DNA from: Glebionis coronaria
Taxonomy: Eukaryota > Streptophyta > Magnoliopsida > Asterales > Asteraceae
Length of the DNA stretch: 64,000 nt
Assembly (NCBI GenBank): GCA_025667525.1
Contig: CM046875.1
Coordinates: forward strand, 291,505,147-291,569,146
Direction of reading: 5' to 3'
The notes below the pieces were generated by a model. The model saw only the letters and a program-made list of their open reading frames with translations, did not search any database and had not been told where the DNA came from. This document shows, in pieces, positions 11,701 through 23,784 of the stretch (position 1 is its first letter; every line of letters begins with the position of its first letter). The position numbers and the translations under genes are program-made.

Positions 11701-12940
11701 TTTAACTTTTAAATATGAGTCGATTAATTTATCCGATAAACAACATCTCCAAGTCTCGGAGTCTAAAGCATTTTGATGCAAAACGACGTTTCAGACGACT
11801 TTCTAGTTTTACCCGAGACCTGAAACCCAATGTAAAATGACCAAAATACCCCTGCAAGTTCTGTGCAGGTTTGACTATTTTATTTTAAAAACACAGCTTT
11901 TACTTTTATGTTTTGTCCTGTTTATACACCCCCTGCAGTTTCTCCATTAAGTATATTTTTCGACACTTTCTAACGGCTCAAAATATATATACACACATGT
12001 CTTGTGGATTTTACAACAACAATGAAAAATAAATCTCATAATGAGCATCAAATAAAAATATAGCATAATGAATGACAGAAGATGCTTCAAGGTATTCAAC
12101 ACGAAATTTAAGAAGCAAAACGATGAATGACGTTCATAATTTAAGTTTCAAGGTGCAAAGTAGGCAAATCTCCTTGGTGCCACGATTGTCAAAAACACAA
12201 AACATAACAAGAAAAGAATGGAACATTAAAGGGTTGCGTTCCGGGAGCAAGAAGGTTAATGAAAGAGGATAATACAAGTTTATAGATGTAAAATCGTATT
12301 CCAATCTAGCGCCACAATCTAGACGATGATTTATAAAATGACGATGACGTTACCGAGATATAAGCGAACAATACACTTCACAGTCGATACATATAACTGT
12401 CAACGAATTAAATCTTCGCATGTCGTGTAAAACGATAATAAAAATCAACAAAATATTATGAAAAACCATGATATTATTCAACACGATTATAAGAAGTATT
12501 TCAAAATGTGTGACTCACACGATAGCGGTTAGTCTATTCCAAGGACACATTGAGCTACATAATGGTCTAGAGATTACGCTTCAAGACGTCCAAGCACAAA
12601 CAGCCGGAACACAATTTGGATATTTATAGATATCTCAAAGTGTTAAAAAAATGAAAGTAACGCGCGCAGATGAAGGTATGTAAGGTCATAATATAAAAAT
12701 TTTGCAATAAAAGTAATTTAAATACTTCAAAAATAAATACAGAAAGATCTTGAAATTCATTGTATTTATTTAAGTTAATCATTAATAAATGATAAACTTT
12801 TATCGAAAAGTTTAACGACATAAATATATATCGATAAAGGGATGCTAGATATAAATATATATCCATAAGTGGATCATAGTATTTATTTATAAATACTTGG
12901 CAATAAGGTATACGTAATAACGCATACTAAAGTGGTAATC
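8761..12940. other. Non-coding interior of the nested element
   Basis: 4.2 kb without a convincing gene. There is no protease, RT or RNase H motif in any frame that I can read. Occasional phrases could be heavily eroded gag-pol, but I could not align them to the intact-type Gypsy by eye. Confidence 0.6.
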
Positions 12941-13057
12941 CCAGAAGTAGCTTGAACCTGAAGTCACGCGAAGTCCGGTGCACATGACTCTTTGAAAATA
13001 AAATTGACAGTTATAGTTTAGGTTTTTAAAATAAAGACCTAGTTCTCTATAACTCAT

Positions 13058-13070
13058 GGCTCTGGTACCA
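13058..13070 (-). other. Primer-binding site of the nested element
   Basis: The minus-strand sequence TGGTACCAGAGCC, 3 nt from the 5' LTR, is the initiator Met-tRNA type with T-to-C at position 6. The following ATGAGTTATAGAGAACTAGG is shared with the Gypsy element at 61680-61700, a further sign of kinship. Confidence 0.8.
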
Positions 13071-13073
13071 ATC

Positions 13074-15615
13074 TTTAACACCCCCAAATTTACACGAAGC
13101 GGAATACATCTTTGGGTGCTAAACAATGATACAACAACACATAATTTATAAAGAACGACTCGAAAAGAGACGTTTCAAATTTATCGTTCCTAAAACATTT
13201 ATCAGAGTAGCGTAGTCCCAAGTAATCGTTACCAAAAGATAAGTTAAAACAACATATTAATTTGTTTTAAAAATGGAACGATAAACAAATCAAAGAGTTT
13301 GAACAACATAGCAGTGCACAACTTCATTCCCGTGACCTCCAAGCTTCCACTTCCTGATTACCTGAAATACATGTGAGTAAAACAATCAGCAAAAATGCCG
13401 AGTGAATCCATAGGTTTATGTAATCAATTTGAACACAAGCAAAGATTATAAGTTTGTGGCATGCTTATAAGCATCAAATAATAATTTTCATCAACAATGA
13501 TAATTTTATATAGCATAAATTGCAATAAGCTCATGGAACCGAGCCCTTAAACACTCCTTTTAGAGGTCTGATAAGACAGGAGATTTATTAATTGTCGGTT
13601 ACGTCTAGATTTTTGGTACATTGCCGTATACCTGACTTCTCAATACAATATGTCCAAACAGTGCGGAGGTCGGGCCTAAGCTTCTGTGACAAGTCCACAC
13701 AAACTGAACCGGGGCGGCTTTCCCCATAGATCTATTAATTGTACTAGCGGCTAGCCCATCATAAGCTAGTTAACGGTCCATAATTGAGGCTTTAACAAAG
13801 GCAATCACTTAATGCAATTTAAAGGCAACCACGGGTCCATTCATAGAGGGACAAAACATACCATAAAAATCTTGTGTTCTAAGTTTATAAAACATGTATT
13901 CCCCCTCGCGGGTTTAAAATCATTTAATAACTAGTATAAAGCGAGGCTATAGACTCACCTTAGCCAATAGTGGTAATGAGACGATCGCCGACGATAGATG
14001 ATGCCTTCAAACACGAGAACCGCAACCTATCAAATGAGGTGCGTTCATTAATAATAGACTCGAGAAATAAACCATACATAAGAATATAAAACTCGACTCA
14101 TATAATCACGACAAACTCGAGAGAAAATGATACAAGTGATACTATTACACTCTCCTATATATTCATTTTATTATTCTATGTCTTTAATAAAAATCTGCCG
14201 GAACATACCGAATGTCCAAGCCGTTTTACCATACTTAAACATATCAACTTTTTATGATACTACTCAGAGAACTTACTTACTATATGTAGAAAGTCCTCCC
14301 AAGAGCCCATCAAAAGATTTTACTTCTAAAGTTCCCTGCCCGACTCATCTTACAAAATCCGGACAGTTTAGGGACCTTGACTTACGAAACCATTTTGACC
14401 ATTCTAAACAACTCCGTTTGTAAAACCGCCACTTGATTCTAAAAATAGACTCAAAATGATAAACTTGGAGCCTGAGAACAACCCTTGAATCATTTTGAAA
14501 CTCATTTTATAGTCCCCGAGATTCGATCCAAATATCGACAACAATTTTCGGATTGTGTCGACACTCGTCTCCCGGTACACGAAAATCAAACTAGTGTAAC
14601 TTCCACCTCGTTTGGAGTTGGAAGGCCTACTTTATATCAAATCGAAGCTAACGAAATTCTCTACAACCTAATCCCATCATATCATCCTATATTCAGACTT
14701 AAGACCCTCGAAAATGGCCTCAAACCTACTGCCCAAAATCACCTTTCAAAATCTCCCACAAAATCATGTTTTTGATCAAAACCAATCATTTTTATCATCA
14801 ACCTAACATCCTAATATCACCATAAACCAATCCTAACACTTGTATCATCATCAAAATCAAAAACCCAAAAATTAAAAAACAACTTTTTAACAAAAACATT
14901 GCAATAACATCATTTGATCATCACTAACATATGCATGATCAAAATCTCCACCTAACAATAAAAAAAAAACTTGATGCATGTAACTAAAACTAGTACCAAA
15001 ATGTGCTCCTTTGAATTATAAGGATGGGACTTTGCTTGATTTTGGAAGATTCAAACTAGAATTTGATAAAATTGGAAGAAAATGAAGGGTGGGGTGTATG
15101 GCTAAAGAAAGAAAAAAGGGAAAGGAAGAGAATTTTTGGTTGAAATGAATTTAAAAATGAATAAGTGCTAGTGGAATTTATTTATATAGTGTAAGGTTAG
15201 GGTAGTTTTTACCAATTTGTGATAGTTTTGGTCCTAAATATAAATATTAGTTAAAAAGCGGGAAATGACTAAAAGTCAATTTTACAAATATTTACGGGAC
15301 TCGGGTTTCGTAAAAATACTTTTTAAAAGTTTAAACGCACACGAAAAATAGTAATATAACGACTCGATACGTAATTAAAACGATATCGTCGAAAATATTA
15401 AATATCGAAACGATCAATAATAAAATATAAAAATTTTGGCATCCGTCGGTATCGCGATCACTAGTAGTCCTCGTTACTCGTCAAAATATTAAAATATAAT
15501 ATTTAATATCGGTTTCAACTTAAACCGTTAAACATAATAATATTTAACGTTATAAAATACTTCAAAATAATTGAAAGTAAAAATAAATTATGACCTTATT
15601 TTTACGGGTTTTACA
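13074..15615 (-). repeat. 5' LTR of the nested element
   Basis: Near-identical partner of 5917-8467. On the minus strand it runs from TGTAAAACCCG (15615) to GTGTTAAA (13074). As the 5' LTR it holds the element's active promoter. Confidence 0.88.
15179..15188 (-). promoter_or_regulatory. TATA box in the nested element's 5' LTR
   Basis: Minus-strand TATATAAATA is a consensus-quality plant TATA box. It is conserved in the other LTR at 8032-8041. Transcription would start a few tens of bases downstream (towards lower coordinates). Confidence 0.6.
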
Positions 15616-15620
15616 TTGAG
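15616..15620. repeat. Target-site duplication of the nested element, right (ttgag)
   Basis: Exact copy of 5912-5916. The Copia gag reading frame resumes directly after it. Confidence 0.88.
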
Positions 15621-18600
15621 GCTCCTCAACCTCATTACTCATAACAAGTCAGTACTCCAACCAATCAGATTGTTGCTCAACCAGCACCAGCATTCTACTG
15701 TGAAGATGACATCCATGTCCCTGAATTTAGACAAGGAGATATCCCCACTGATATCCTTGCTCAAATGTCTGCTTATTTAAGTCAAAAATTGAACAAACGA
15801 GGTTATAGAGGTCCAGCAACAACTAACAATCAGTTAAGGAACTCGTCTAACTCTCGACAACAGGCAACAATTCAGGACGGAAGAGTCATGGTGCAACCAC
15901 TTCAAGGGAGATCTAATTCGTCTACTGCTGGTGCACGTTCATCCACTACTACTGCTACAAGAGCAAACATCACTGGTAAAATGAAGGTGGTTATTTGCTA
16001 CAACTATAAAGGGGAAGGGCACATGGCCCGAGAGTGCAAGCAGCCTAAAAGGAAAAGGGACGGCACATGGTTTCAGGAGAAGATCTACCTGGTGAATGCG
16101 CAAGCCCAAGGTCGTGAGCTTGATGAAGAAGAATTGGCATTCCTTGTAGATCCGAGAGTAGCGGAAACTGATGGTCTCACAACAGTTATCACCAACAATG
16201 CTGCATATCAATGTGATGATTTGGATGCATATGACTCTGATTGTGATGATCTTAACACCGCCAAAGCAGCTCTCATGGCAAACCTTTCACTATATGGAGC
16301 TGATACCATTTCTGAGGTACCACATACTGCTACAGACTAGTATTGTACCTTATCAAGTTGAGCAAATGTCTGAGTATTCGGAACAGCCTCCGGTGGTTAG
16401 TAACTCAATCGACGAGACAAACAATGATAGCAATATCAGTGAAAGTCCTCAGACTTTGAGTGAACCACAACCGAGAGCTATTACGACTACCAATCCGTCT
16501 GCTCAACCTGATTTGGTTATGGTCGCTGCATTTTTGCTTATCCAAATGAATAATGCGGTCCTTGAAACCCTTAATGTTAATCAGACTTTATCTGCCGAGC
16601 TTGCTTTGCATAAGGACAAGGTTAAAACCTTGGAAATGACTCCTGTGTCCACTACCTTAACCAATCCTGAATTTGATAGGTTTAGGAAAGTTCAAATGGA
16701 CAATCTGCTAGAAATTGAAAGTTTAAGAGCAAATCTTTCGAATGAACTTAAAGAAAAAGAGTCAATCGTTACTAATTTTCAACAACTTCAAACGGATTTT
16801 GAAATTCTTGAGTCCAAACAGCTTGAAATGGAAATTAAGACGTCTGAAAGAATAAAAGAAACGGAAATTAAGCTTTTATAACAATATGTTGCTTCACATC
16901 TAGTACACTTGTTTCATGCATCATTTAAAGAGTTCAATCTATCGCGTCTCATAGACTTACCACCTAACCCGGGGTATGCAAAGCAAGCGCTTAACCACAA
17001 CCCACGACTTTATGATGCAACAAAGTTAGGATTGGTATTAGATCCGATTGTGTTCTCAAATGATTCTGAGATTATGACACCATATGATGAAAAGAGGTTA
17101 AAGTTACTTCATACATATCCTCAATATGATTATGCTCAAATGAATGCAAAAAATGCCACAATAGATCTTAGAATTCGCTTTAATATGCAAAAGAGAACTA
17201 TCCAAACATCCACTTTCATGCCTACTAGAGAATGCCTTAGTATAATTCCTACACTCATTAACTCGGACCAACCAAAGGAAATTCCTAAGAATCTTCCACC
17301 GGTTAGTACGGTAAAGCTCAGCTTTCAAGAGATTGGGCAATACCTTACCAAGTTTGACAAGGTCATTCTGGAATGTACGACTTCAACGGCCCAAACCACT
17401 AGAGAATGGGCGTTCGAACACATGAAAACGGTGTTTGAGAAAGAGATCGTTCCGTTTGTGGACCATATTAAACAAGGAGTCTATGATCTAGCGTGTAATT
17501 TAAGTTTTGAAATTGGTGAAGTTAAAAAAGTTTTCAATAAAATAGATGATGCTTATGAACAACATTTAATTGAAAAGGAAAAGATTTTATCCGAATATGA
17601 CCGTTTTTTAGAACATATGGTGTCTCTCGAAGTGATGCAAGTTGTTACTGTTAAATATACTCATGAAATTTCATCTACTGTGAATATTTGTGATGATGTG
17701 CATGACTCTATGAATACTGTTGAACAGGTGAATACTGTAGAAAATCAGTCTTGTCATGAATCCAACGCTGAATTTTTAAAGCTTCAAGATTCGTATAATA
17801 CACTCTCAAAAAGTTTTAATGAGCTTCAACAACATTCTATATCTCTTGAAATTGAGAATCAATCTAAAAATGAAACTCTTTCAAAACTAAATGATGGTGG
17901 AAACTCCGTTGAGACAAGTGACAAGATGATTCAGATGGTTCAGAATTTAGAAGAAGAGATGATCAGAATTAAGATAGAATTACTAGAAACAAAAACGGAA
18001 CTAGAGGCTGCAGAGACTAAGAATCATGTCCTAGAAAATAGAATTAATTCTATTCTAGGAGAGCGTGAACAAGTAAGGCAGGTTGACTCACAAAATTCTA
18101 GTTCAATAGAAGAACGCCTCGCTTTTAATGCGACAGAACAAAAGTCATTAATTGACAAACTGAACAGGAAATGTGAGGAATCCTCTGACCTAAAAATTCA
18201 GCTCATAGACAAAAACATGGTTATAGCAGAATTAAAGGAGACACTTCAACTCAAAGGACGAGAAAGTGTTGATAATCCAGCTACTATCTCTGCCTCGACC
18301 TCTAGTGCTCCCAAATCCAACCCACGTGTGTTATTTCGGGATCCAAAATTTAGGAAAAGTCCCACTAAGTTTGCCACATATATGTAAAATGCTTTAGAAC
18401 ATGCTGATCTAGCTAGAGAGATTATTGATGAAATGCGTGAACGTGATCCCACAAGTCATAGAGTATATGAGCTTTTATTATATGTGGATCACGTTCAGGG
18501 CTGTTTAGCATACCTAGAGTACATTGGGCAACCAATATCTGTACCATCTTAACAACAAATCACCATTGCCATTACTCCATTCAATACGACCCTAGGAGCT

Positions 18601-19356
18601 AAGCCCGTTTTAAACACACCCATCAAGGCTAAGTCAAAATCAGTAACTAATGTTCCCTTGGCTTCTACAGGAGTAACTTTGTCCACTAAGGCTAAAGGAT
18701 CTCAAGACAACAAAGATAGGATCAAGCCGTCCACTAAAAGGACTGAGAAGAAGAAAGTAGAAGCGCACTCTAGGAATGTTATTTCAGTTTTAAATAAAAA
18801 GAATCATGTAGCTAAGACAAAAGGTTCTCTTTATGAGTGGAAACCTAAGCAAAATGTGAATTCTAATGTGAAATGTTGGAATTGTAATGAATGCATGTTT
18901 TCTCAGCGTCATGATTTATGCATTGTTGATCACGTGAATGAAATGTATGCTATTAATAACAATCTTGAATAGATTCCAACGGGGAAGAAATTCACCCAAG
19001 TTGGGTGGCAATGGAAACCCACTGGTAGGACCTTTACTGCTAATGGAACTAAGTGCCCTTTAACTAGGATCACATCCACGGAAGTTAGGTCTAAGCGTCC
19101 TTCAAATAGGAACAAGGTTTGCCCCCACTATTGTGCCTACCAGTGGTAATGTCCCCAGTCAAAAAGTACCTCAGAATACTAGACAACTAGAATCTAAGCC
19201 AACCACTAGTAAGAAAATCTGGAAGCCTAAAGTTTCGTCTGATAACAAATCTAAGATAATTACATCTTTACCTGCTAACTCAGAGGAACAATTAGAATCC
19301 GATACATCGTCTGTGTTTGGTAATATTTTCAGGTCGTCCAAATTATTCTTTGGTAT
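15621..19356 (+). pseudogene. gag: Copia gag, remainder: zinc knuckle and coiled-coil extension
   Basis: This continues gag after the nested insertion. It reads through one stop to a zinc-knuckle region ([14 protein letters not shown], about 15990-16040), in which the second Cys of the CX2CX4HX4C motif is Tyr. Acidic and Asn-rich blocks follow ([34 protein letters not shown]). A frame change near 16340 leads to a long heptad-rich coiled-coil region (about 16500-18300, e.g. LEEEMIRIKIELLETKTELEAAE). Stops occur at 16879, 18385, 18550 and 18970. A short Cys motif (CWNCNECMFSQRHDLC) sits at about 18873-18925. The long coiled-coil extension is typical of Sirevirus Gag. RTIQTS (about 17195-17209) resembles a dynein light chain 8 binding motif, a partner reported for Sirevirus Gag. 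Confidence 0.8.
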
Positions 19357-19896
19357 TTGGACTCGGGGTGCTCCAAACATATGACTGGAGACCGCTCGAT
19401 GCTCAGAAATTTCGTCAGCAAGTTTCTAGGAACGGTTAAATTCGGCAACGACCATATTGCAAAGATTATGGGTTATGGTGAATACCAAATTGGGAATGTT
19501 ACGATTTCAAGGGTTTATTATGTGGAGGGACTTGGTCACAATCTATTCTCAGTAGGACAATTTTGCGATTCAAACCTTGAAGTGGCCTTTCGACAACATA
19601 CTTGCTTCATTCGCGATCTTGTAGGAAATGATTTGTTAAAGGGTTCTCGAGGGGATAATCTCTATACTTTGTCTATTCAAAACATGATGGCCGCCTCTCC
19701 TGTTTGCCTACTCTCCAAAGCATCTAAGACCAAGTCATGGTTGTGGCATCGACGGTTATCTCATCTTAACTTTGATGCTATTAACCATTTGGCTAGAAAC
19801 GAACTTGTTCGTGGTCTTCCAAAACTTAAGTTCGACAAGGATCACTGTATCTTTTGCACATGGATCTTTGCGGGCCAATGCGTACGGCTAGTGTGA
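19357..19896 (+). pseudogene. pol: Copia protease end and Gag-pre-integrase domain
   Basis: It opens with the aspartic protease motif DSGCSKHMTGD, whose Asp is catalytic in processing the polyprotein. It goes on through YYVEGLGHNLFSVGQFCDS to the Gag-pre-integrase domain with SWLWHRRLSHLNF, the His-His half of the HHCC zinc finger. The Cys half is damaged: after KDHCIFC the reading jumps directly to the next domain in another frame. The segment normally between them (roughly 100 nt) is missing. Start and end are those of the open frame. Confidence 0.85.
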
Positions 19897-20651
19897 GTGG
19901 TAGAAAATACATCCTCGTGTTCCGCGTGTTCATTGGGGAAAAGCACCAAGATTTCTCAAGGTTTACATGGGTAAAATTTTTAGCATCCAAGGATCAAGCA
20001 CCAGAGTATATCATTACTTTCTTAAAGATGATCCAAGTACGTCGTAATGCTACTGTTCGCCGCATTCGGATTGATAACGGAACTGAGTTCGTTAATCAGA
20101 CTCTTCGAAATTATTATGAAAAGGTTGGTATTTCTCATGAAACATCTGTGGCTCGCACTCCACAACAAAATGGTGTCGTTGAAAGACGTAACCGTACACT
20201 TATGGAAGCTGCTCGAACTATGTTGATTTATGCGAATGCTCCTTTATTCTTATGGGCTGAAGCAGTGGCAACCGCATGTTATACCCAAAACCGCTCCATC
20301 ATTCGTAAACGTCATGGTAAAACTCCATATGAGCTACTTCATGGACACAAACCCGATATTTCATATCTTCATGTGTTTGGTGCACTATGTTATCCAAATA
20401 CAAATAGTGAGAATTTGGGCAAACTTCAACCGAAGGCTGATATTGGAATTTTTATTGGTTACTCGCCTGCAAAGAAAGCTTACCGAATTTATAACCGTCG
20501 TCTTGGCAAGATAGTAGAAACTTTGGATGTCGATTTTTATGAGCTGACAGCGATGGCTTCTGAGCAACACAGCTCTGAACCCGCATTACACGAGATGGGA
20601 ACCGGTACAATCAGTTCCGGATTAATTCCCAACAATCCTACTTCTCTATAA
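19854..20651 (+). pseudogene. pol: Copia integrase core
   Basis: The integrase joins the cDNA ends to target DNA. The frame starts within the damaged zinc finger at MDLCGPM. The region after RKYILV has a short extra segment (FRVFIGEKHQ) in place of the usual residues around the first catalytic Asp. The second Asp is in RIDNGTEFVN and the catalytic Glu follows in PQQNGVVERRNRT. The rest (LFLWAEAVATACYTQNRS, TPYELLHG, HVFGALCYP, GIFIGY) is standard Copia integrase. It ends at a TAA at 20649-20651, where other elements of this family read on. Confidence 0.88.
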
Positions 20652-20696
20652 TTTATACCACCAACAAGGTCTGAGTGGGATAAGTTATTTCAACCT

Positions 20697-21470
20697 ATGT
20701 TTGATGAATTCTTTGATCCATCGAGTAATGATTCTCCAGCACCTGTAGCAGTAGCTCCGATTCCCGAAGTTGTTGCTCAAGATAATGGAAATCTATCCGA
20801 GGCATCTACTGTTACTCTTGAACCAGATGTCACATCCCCCACCAATTCACAAACAACACCTGAACCTTCACCCCCACTCGTTCCTAATGATGTTGAAGAG
20901 GATCTATATGATCACGATTTGGAATATGCTCACTTACAAGAGCTTCCCTTCTTTGGTTCACATATACCTGAAGACCCTACCGATGCGTCTACCTCAGAGG
21001 AAGCTCCTGTAATCGTTCACTCCCGACCACCACGGATTGAAACTCACAACACTAAATGGACAAAGGATCACCCAATCCGCAATATTATTGGTGACATCGA
21101 TCGACTAGTCTTAACTCGCCATCAACTCCAAGAACATGCATTATATTGCTATTTTTATGCATTTCTTTCAGACACTGAACCTAAAAACTGGCAACAAGCC
21201 ATGACCAAATCATCATGGATTGAAGCCATGCAAGAGGAACTTAATGAATTCCAACGTCTTGAAGTGTGGGAATTAGTTCCGTTACCCAACAACGTTGAAA
21301 TCTTGACATTGTTGTGGGTATACAAGGTTAAACTCGATGAGTTAGGTAGTGTGCTGAAAAACAAAGCTAGATTGGTTGCTAGAGGTTACAAACCAGCTTT
21401 GGGTATTGATTTTGAAGAATCCTTTGCTCCTGTTGCACGATTGGAGGCAATTAGACTATTCCTTGCTTAG
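20697..21470 (+). pseudogene. pol: Copia linker and start of reverse transcriptase
   Basis: A Pro/Ser/Asp-rich linker between integrase and RT is followed by the typical RT start: [36 protein letters not shown] and [22 protein letters not shown] stop right after LFLA and a frame change separate it from the rest of RT. The ATG at 20697 is only the first Met of the open frame, not a native start. Confidence 0.85.
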
Positions 21471-21478
21471 CTACTCAC

Positions 21479-22711
21479 ATGAATATGATCGTCTACCAAA
21501 TGGATGTTAAGACGGCATTTCTCAATGGTGAATTAAGGGAAGATGTCTATGTAAGCCAGCCGAATGGATTCGTCAATTCAGAGTATCCTAATCACGTGTA
21601 CAAGCTCAAGAAGGCTCTTTACAGGTTGAAACAAGCTCCACGCGCGTGGTACGATCTCTTATCGTCGTATCTCATCTCCAAAGGCTTCTCCAAAGGCAAA
21701 GTAGACCCAACATTATTCATTCTCAAGGAGGACAACGACATGATACTGGTACAAATTTATGTTGATGATATAATATTTGCTGCTACTAATCAACGTTTGT
21801 CTGACCGTTTTGAGAAAATTATGTCCACACGCTTTAAGATGTCGATGATGGGAAAATTTTCATTTTTCTTAGGGTTGCAAATTTCTCAGAATCCCAGAGG
21901 CATCTTCATTAATCAATCCAAATTTGCTCTTGAATCATTAAAGAAATATCATTTTGAAAACTGTGACCCCGTGGATACTCCAATGGTGGAGAGATCCAAG
22001 TTAGATGAAGATAAGGAAGGGATAGTTATCGATCCTAAACTTTACCGTGGAATGATCGGCACCCTTCTCTATCTGACTGCTAGCAGGCCTGATTTGCATT
22101 TTGCTATAGGCATGTGTGCCCGGTATCAGGCTCGGCCTACCGAAAAGCACTTACATGTTGTGAAAAGGATATTTCGGTATCTAAAAGGAACACTTCATCG
22201 TGGTCTGTGGTATCCGAAGGATTCCTCTATTGAACTAATTTCAAATGCAGATGCGGATTACGCCGGGTGTCAAGATACCATACGTAGCACTTCTGGCAGT
22301 GTGCAACTTCTTGGAGATAGACTTGTTAGTTGGGCATCAAAAAGGCAGAAAAGCGCTGCGATATCAAGTACGGCGGCTGAATACATTGCTATGTCCGGTT
22401 GTTGTGCTCAAGTTCTTTGGATGAGATCACAATTGACTGACTACGGTCTTCGATTCAACAAAATCGCGATGTACTGTGATAACAAAAGTGCAATCGCTCT
22501 GTGCTGCAACTACGTTCAACATTCTCGAGCAAAGCACATTCACATCCGCTACCACTTCATCAAGGAGCAAGTGGAAAATGGAGTGATTGAATTATACTTC
22601 GTCAACACTGAGTATCAGCTGGCAGATATTCACAAAGGCCTTAGATCAAGGATGTATCGAGTTTTTGATCGAAAAGCTAGGCATGACATCATTCTCACCA
22701 GCGACACTTAA
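21479..22711 (+). pseudogene. pol: Copia reverse transcriptase and RNase H
   Basis: It opens with the RT motif [14 protein letters not shown], then [19 protein letters not shown] and the catalytic YVDDIIFA. RNase H follows with [36 protein letters not shown], and [11 protein letters not shown]. The protein makes double-stranded cDNA in the virus-like particle. The end is broken: the usual C-terminal stretch after YQLADI diverges to an unrelated tail before the stop at 22709-22711. It is close to full length for the RT-RH part. Confidence 0.9.
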
Positions 22712-23657
22712 GGAGTTGGCAGAAGAATCTGCAGAATAGTAGTGGTAAACAATTCTCGAGTATCATTTGATCGTGATCTTGTATGTTATCGTATATATTT
22801 AAACCAACAAAAGAAAAATACAGAAATATAAAACATAGAAAAACCATAAAAAATATAAAACATAGAAAATCCATAAAAAATATAAAATCAAGAAAATCCA
22901 AAAATATTTTTTGTTTTCAAATCGGGCATGTCTTTTAGTACTGTAATATTTACGGCTTTAGAAATGTCGATTAATATTGACACGGCACCATAAATAGAGT
23001 CCGTATAAAAGTTGTACAAGTTTTAAAACATGCCCATTATGGCTTGTAGTTATTTTAGACTACAACCCGCTTTTCGCATTAAAGTCACGTATCTCTTCTG
23101 AAAACGTTGGCTCACAACGGGAATTAATTTTCTCGGGTATGATTTACTTTAAAATCATACAAGGGATCAAGTTTACTTTACAACTTGGTCTGACACAAAT
23201 TTGTGTACGTTTCAGTGCACTTATTTTGTAAAAATAAGAGTAATCTTATTACCACCAAGAATCGTTCTTTTAATTCATTCAACCGGAAAATGTTTTCAAG
23301 GGTATTTACCTCCTTAAACATCGACTACAGCTTTTTAAATAGAGAACGGGTCTGTGTTTAAGGGGGAGTAATCTTTCATCATTCTCAAAAGAAAATTAGT
23401 CTTCAAAAGGTTTCAAGGCAAATCACACGGTCTTTCATGCTATCGGATATTTTTTAATGCTATGTGATCTAAGTATTCTTAGCATAAGTTTTGTGCGGGT
23501 CTTGAATGATTTAATTACTTGGTTATTCATGGGTAGCAGGTAACGATTGTTAAGGTTAGTTTGTTAGGGATAGTTAGTTAGTATTGTTTAGTAATGTTTA
23601 GAACAAAAAGAAAAACAAGTAGGAAAAGAAGGGGGTATTTGGCAATTAGTCAAAATC
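22712..23657 (+). other. Spacer between pol and the second ORF
   Basis: No coding frame is supported. A-rich repeats of 'aaaacatagaaaa(a/t)ccataaaaaatat' lie at about 22830-22900. A polypurine-tract-like AAGGGGGAG is at 23360-23368. The segment may hold the 3' end of a gag-pol transcript and/or the upstream promoter of the second ORF. Confidence 0.5.
23360..23368 (+). other. Polypurine-tract-like AAGGGGGAG (first)
   Basis: Matches the core of the functional tract at 31807-31818 and the copies at 29753 and 29959. Multiplied polypurine tracts are a described feature of sireviruses. Confidence 0.5.
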
Positions 23658-23674
23658 CTTTGACTGAGTCAAAG
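23658..23674. promoter_or_regulatory. Palindromic double W-box
   Basis: CTTTGACTGAGTCAAAG is a perfect 8-bp inverted repeat with a 1-nt centre. It contains two opposed WRKY-type W-box cores (TTGACT). It stands about 110 bp upstream of a splice-donor-like site and a CT-rich, 5'-UTR-like stretch. Regulation of the second ORF is inferred from position only. Confidence 0.5.
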
Positions 23675-23784
23675 ATCTTCCCTGCCTCCTCCATCTCTTT
23701 ATTCGTTCCAAACTAACACACACCACAAAAAAACATCCGACATTGTTGCTTCACCTTCCTTCACGAATCATTCTGCTATTACAG

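Larger units (their letters stand above)
5917..15615 (-). mobile_element. Nested LARD-like Gypsy derivative, 9.7 kb
   Basis: Direct repeats of 2551 bp (5917-8467) and 2542 bp (13074-15615) flank a 4.6-kb interior, with a 5-bp target duplication. Orientation is minus: the primer site (13058-13070) abuts the right LTR and the polypurine tract (8468-8480) abuts the left LTR. The interior holds no ORF above about 80 codons. Only the strip next to the polypurine tract is recognisable, as the tail of a Gypsy integrase. The LTRs differ at only a small share of sites by eye, so the insertion is recent although the interior cannot encode enzymes. It was presumably mobilised in trans by a related autonomous Gypsy. 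LTR architecture is like that of the Tekay-like element at 52627-64000. Confidence 0.85.
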
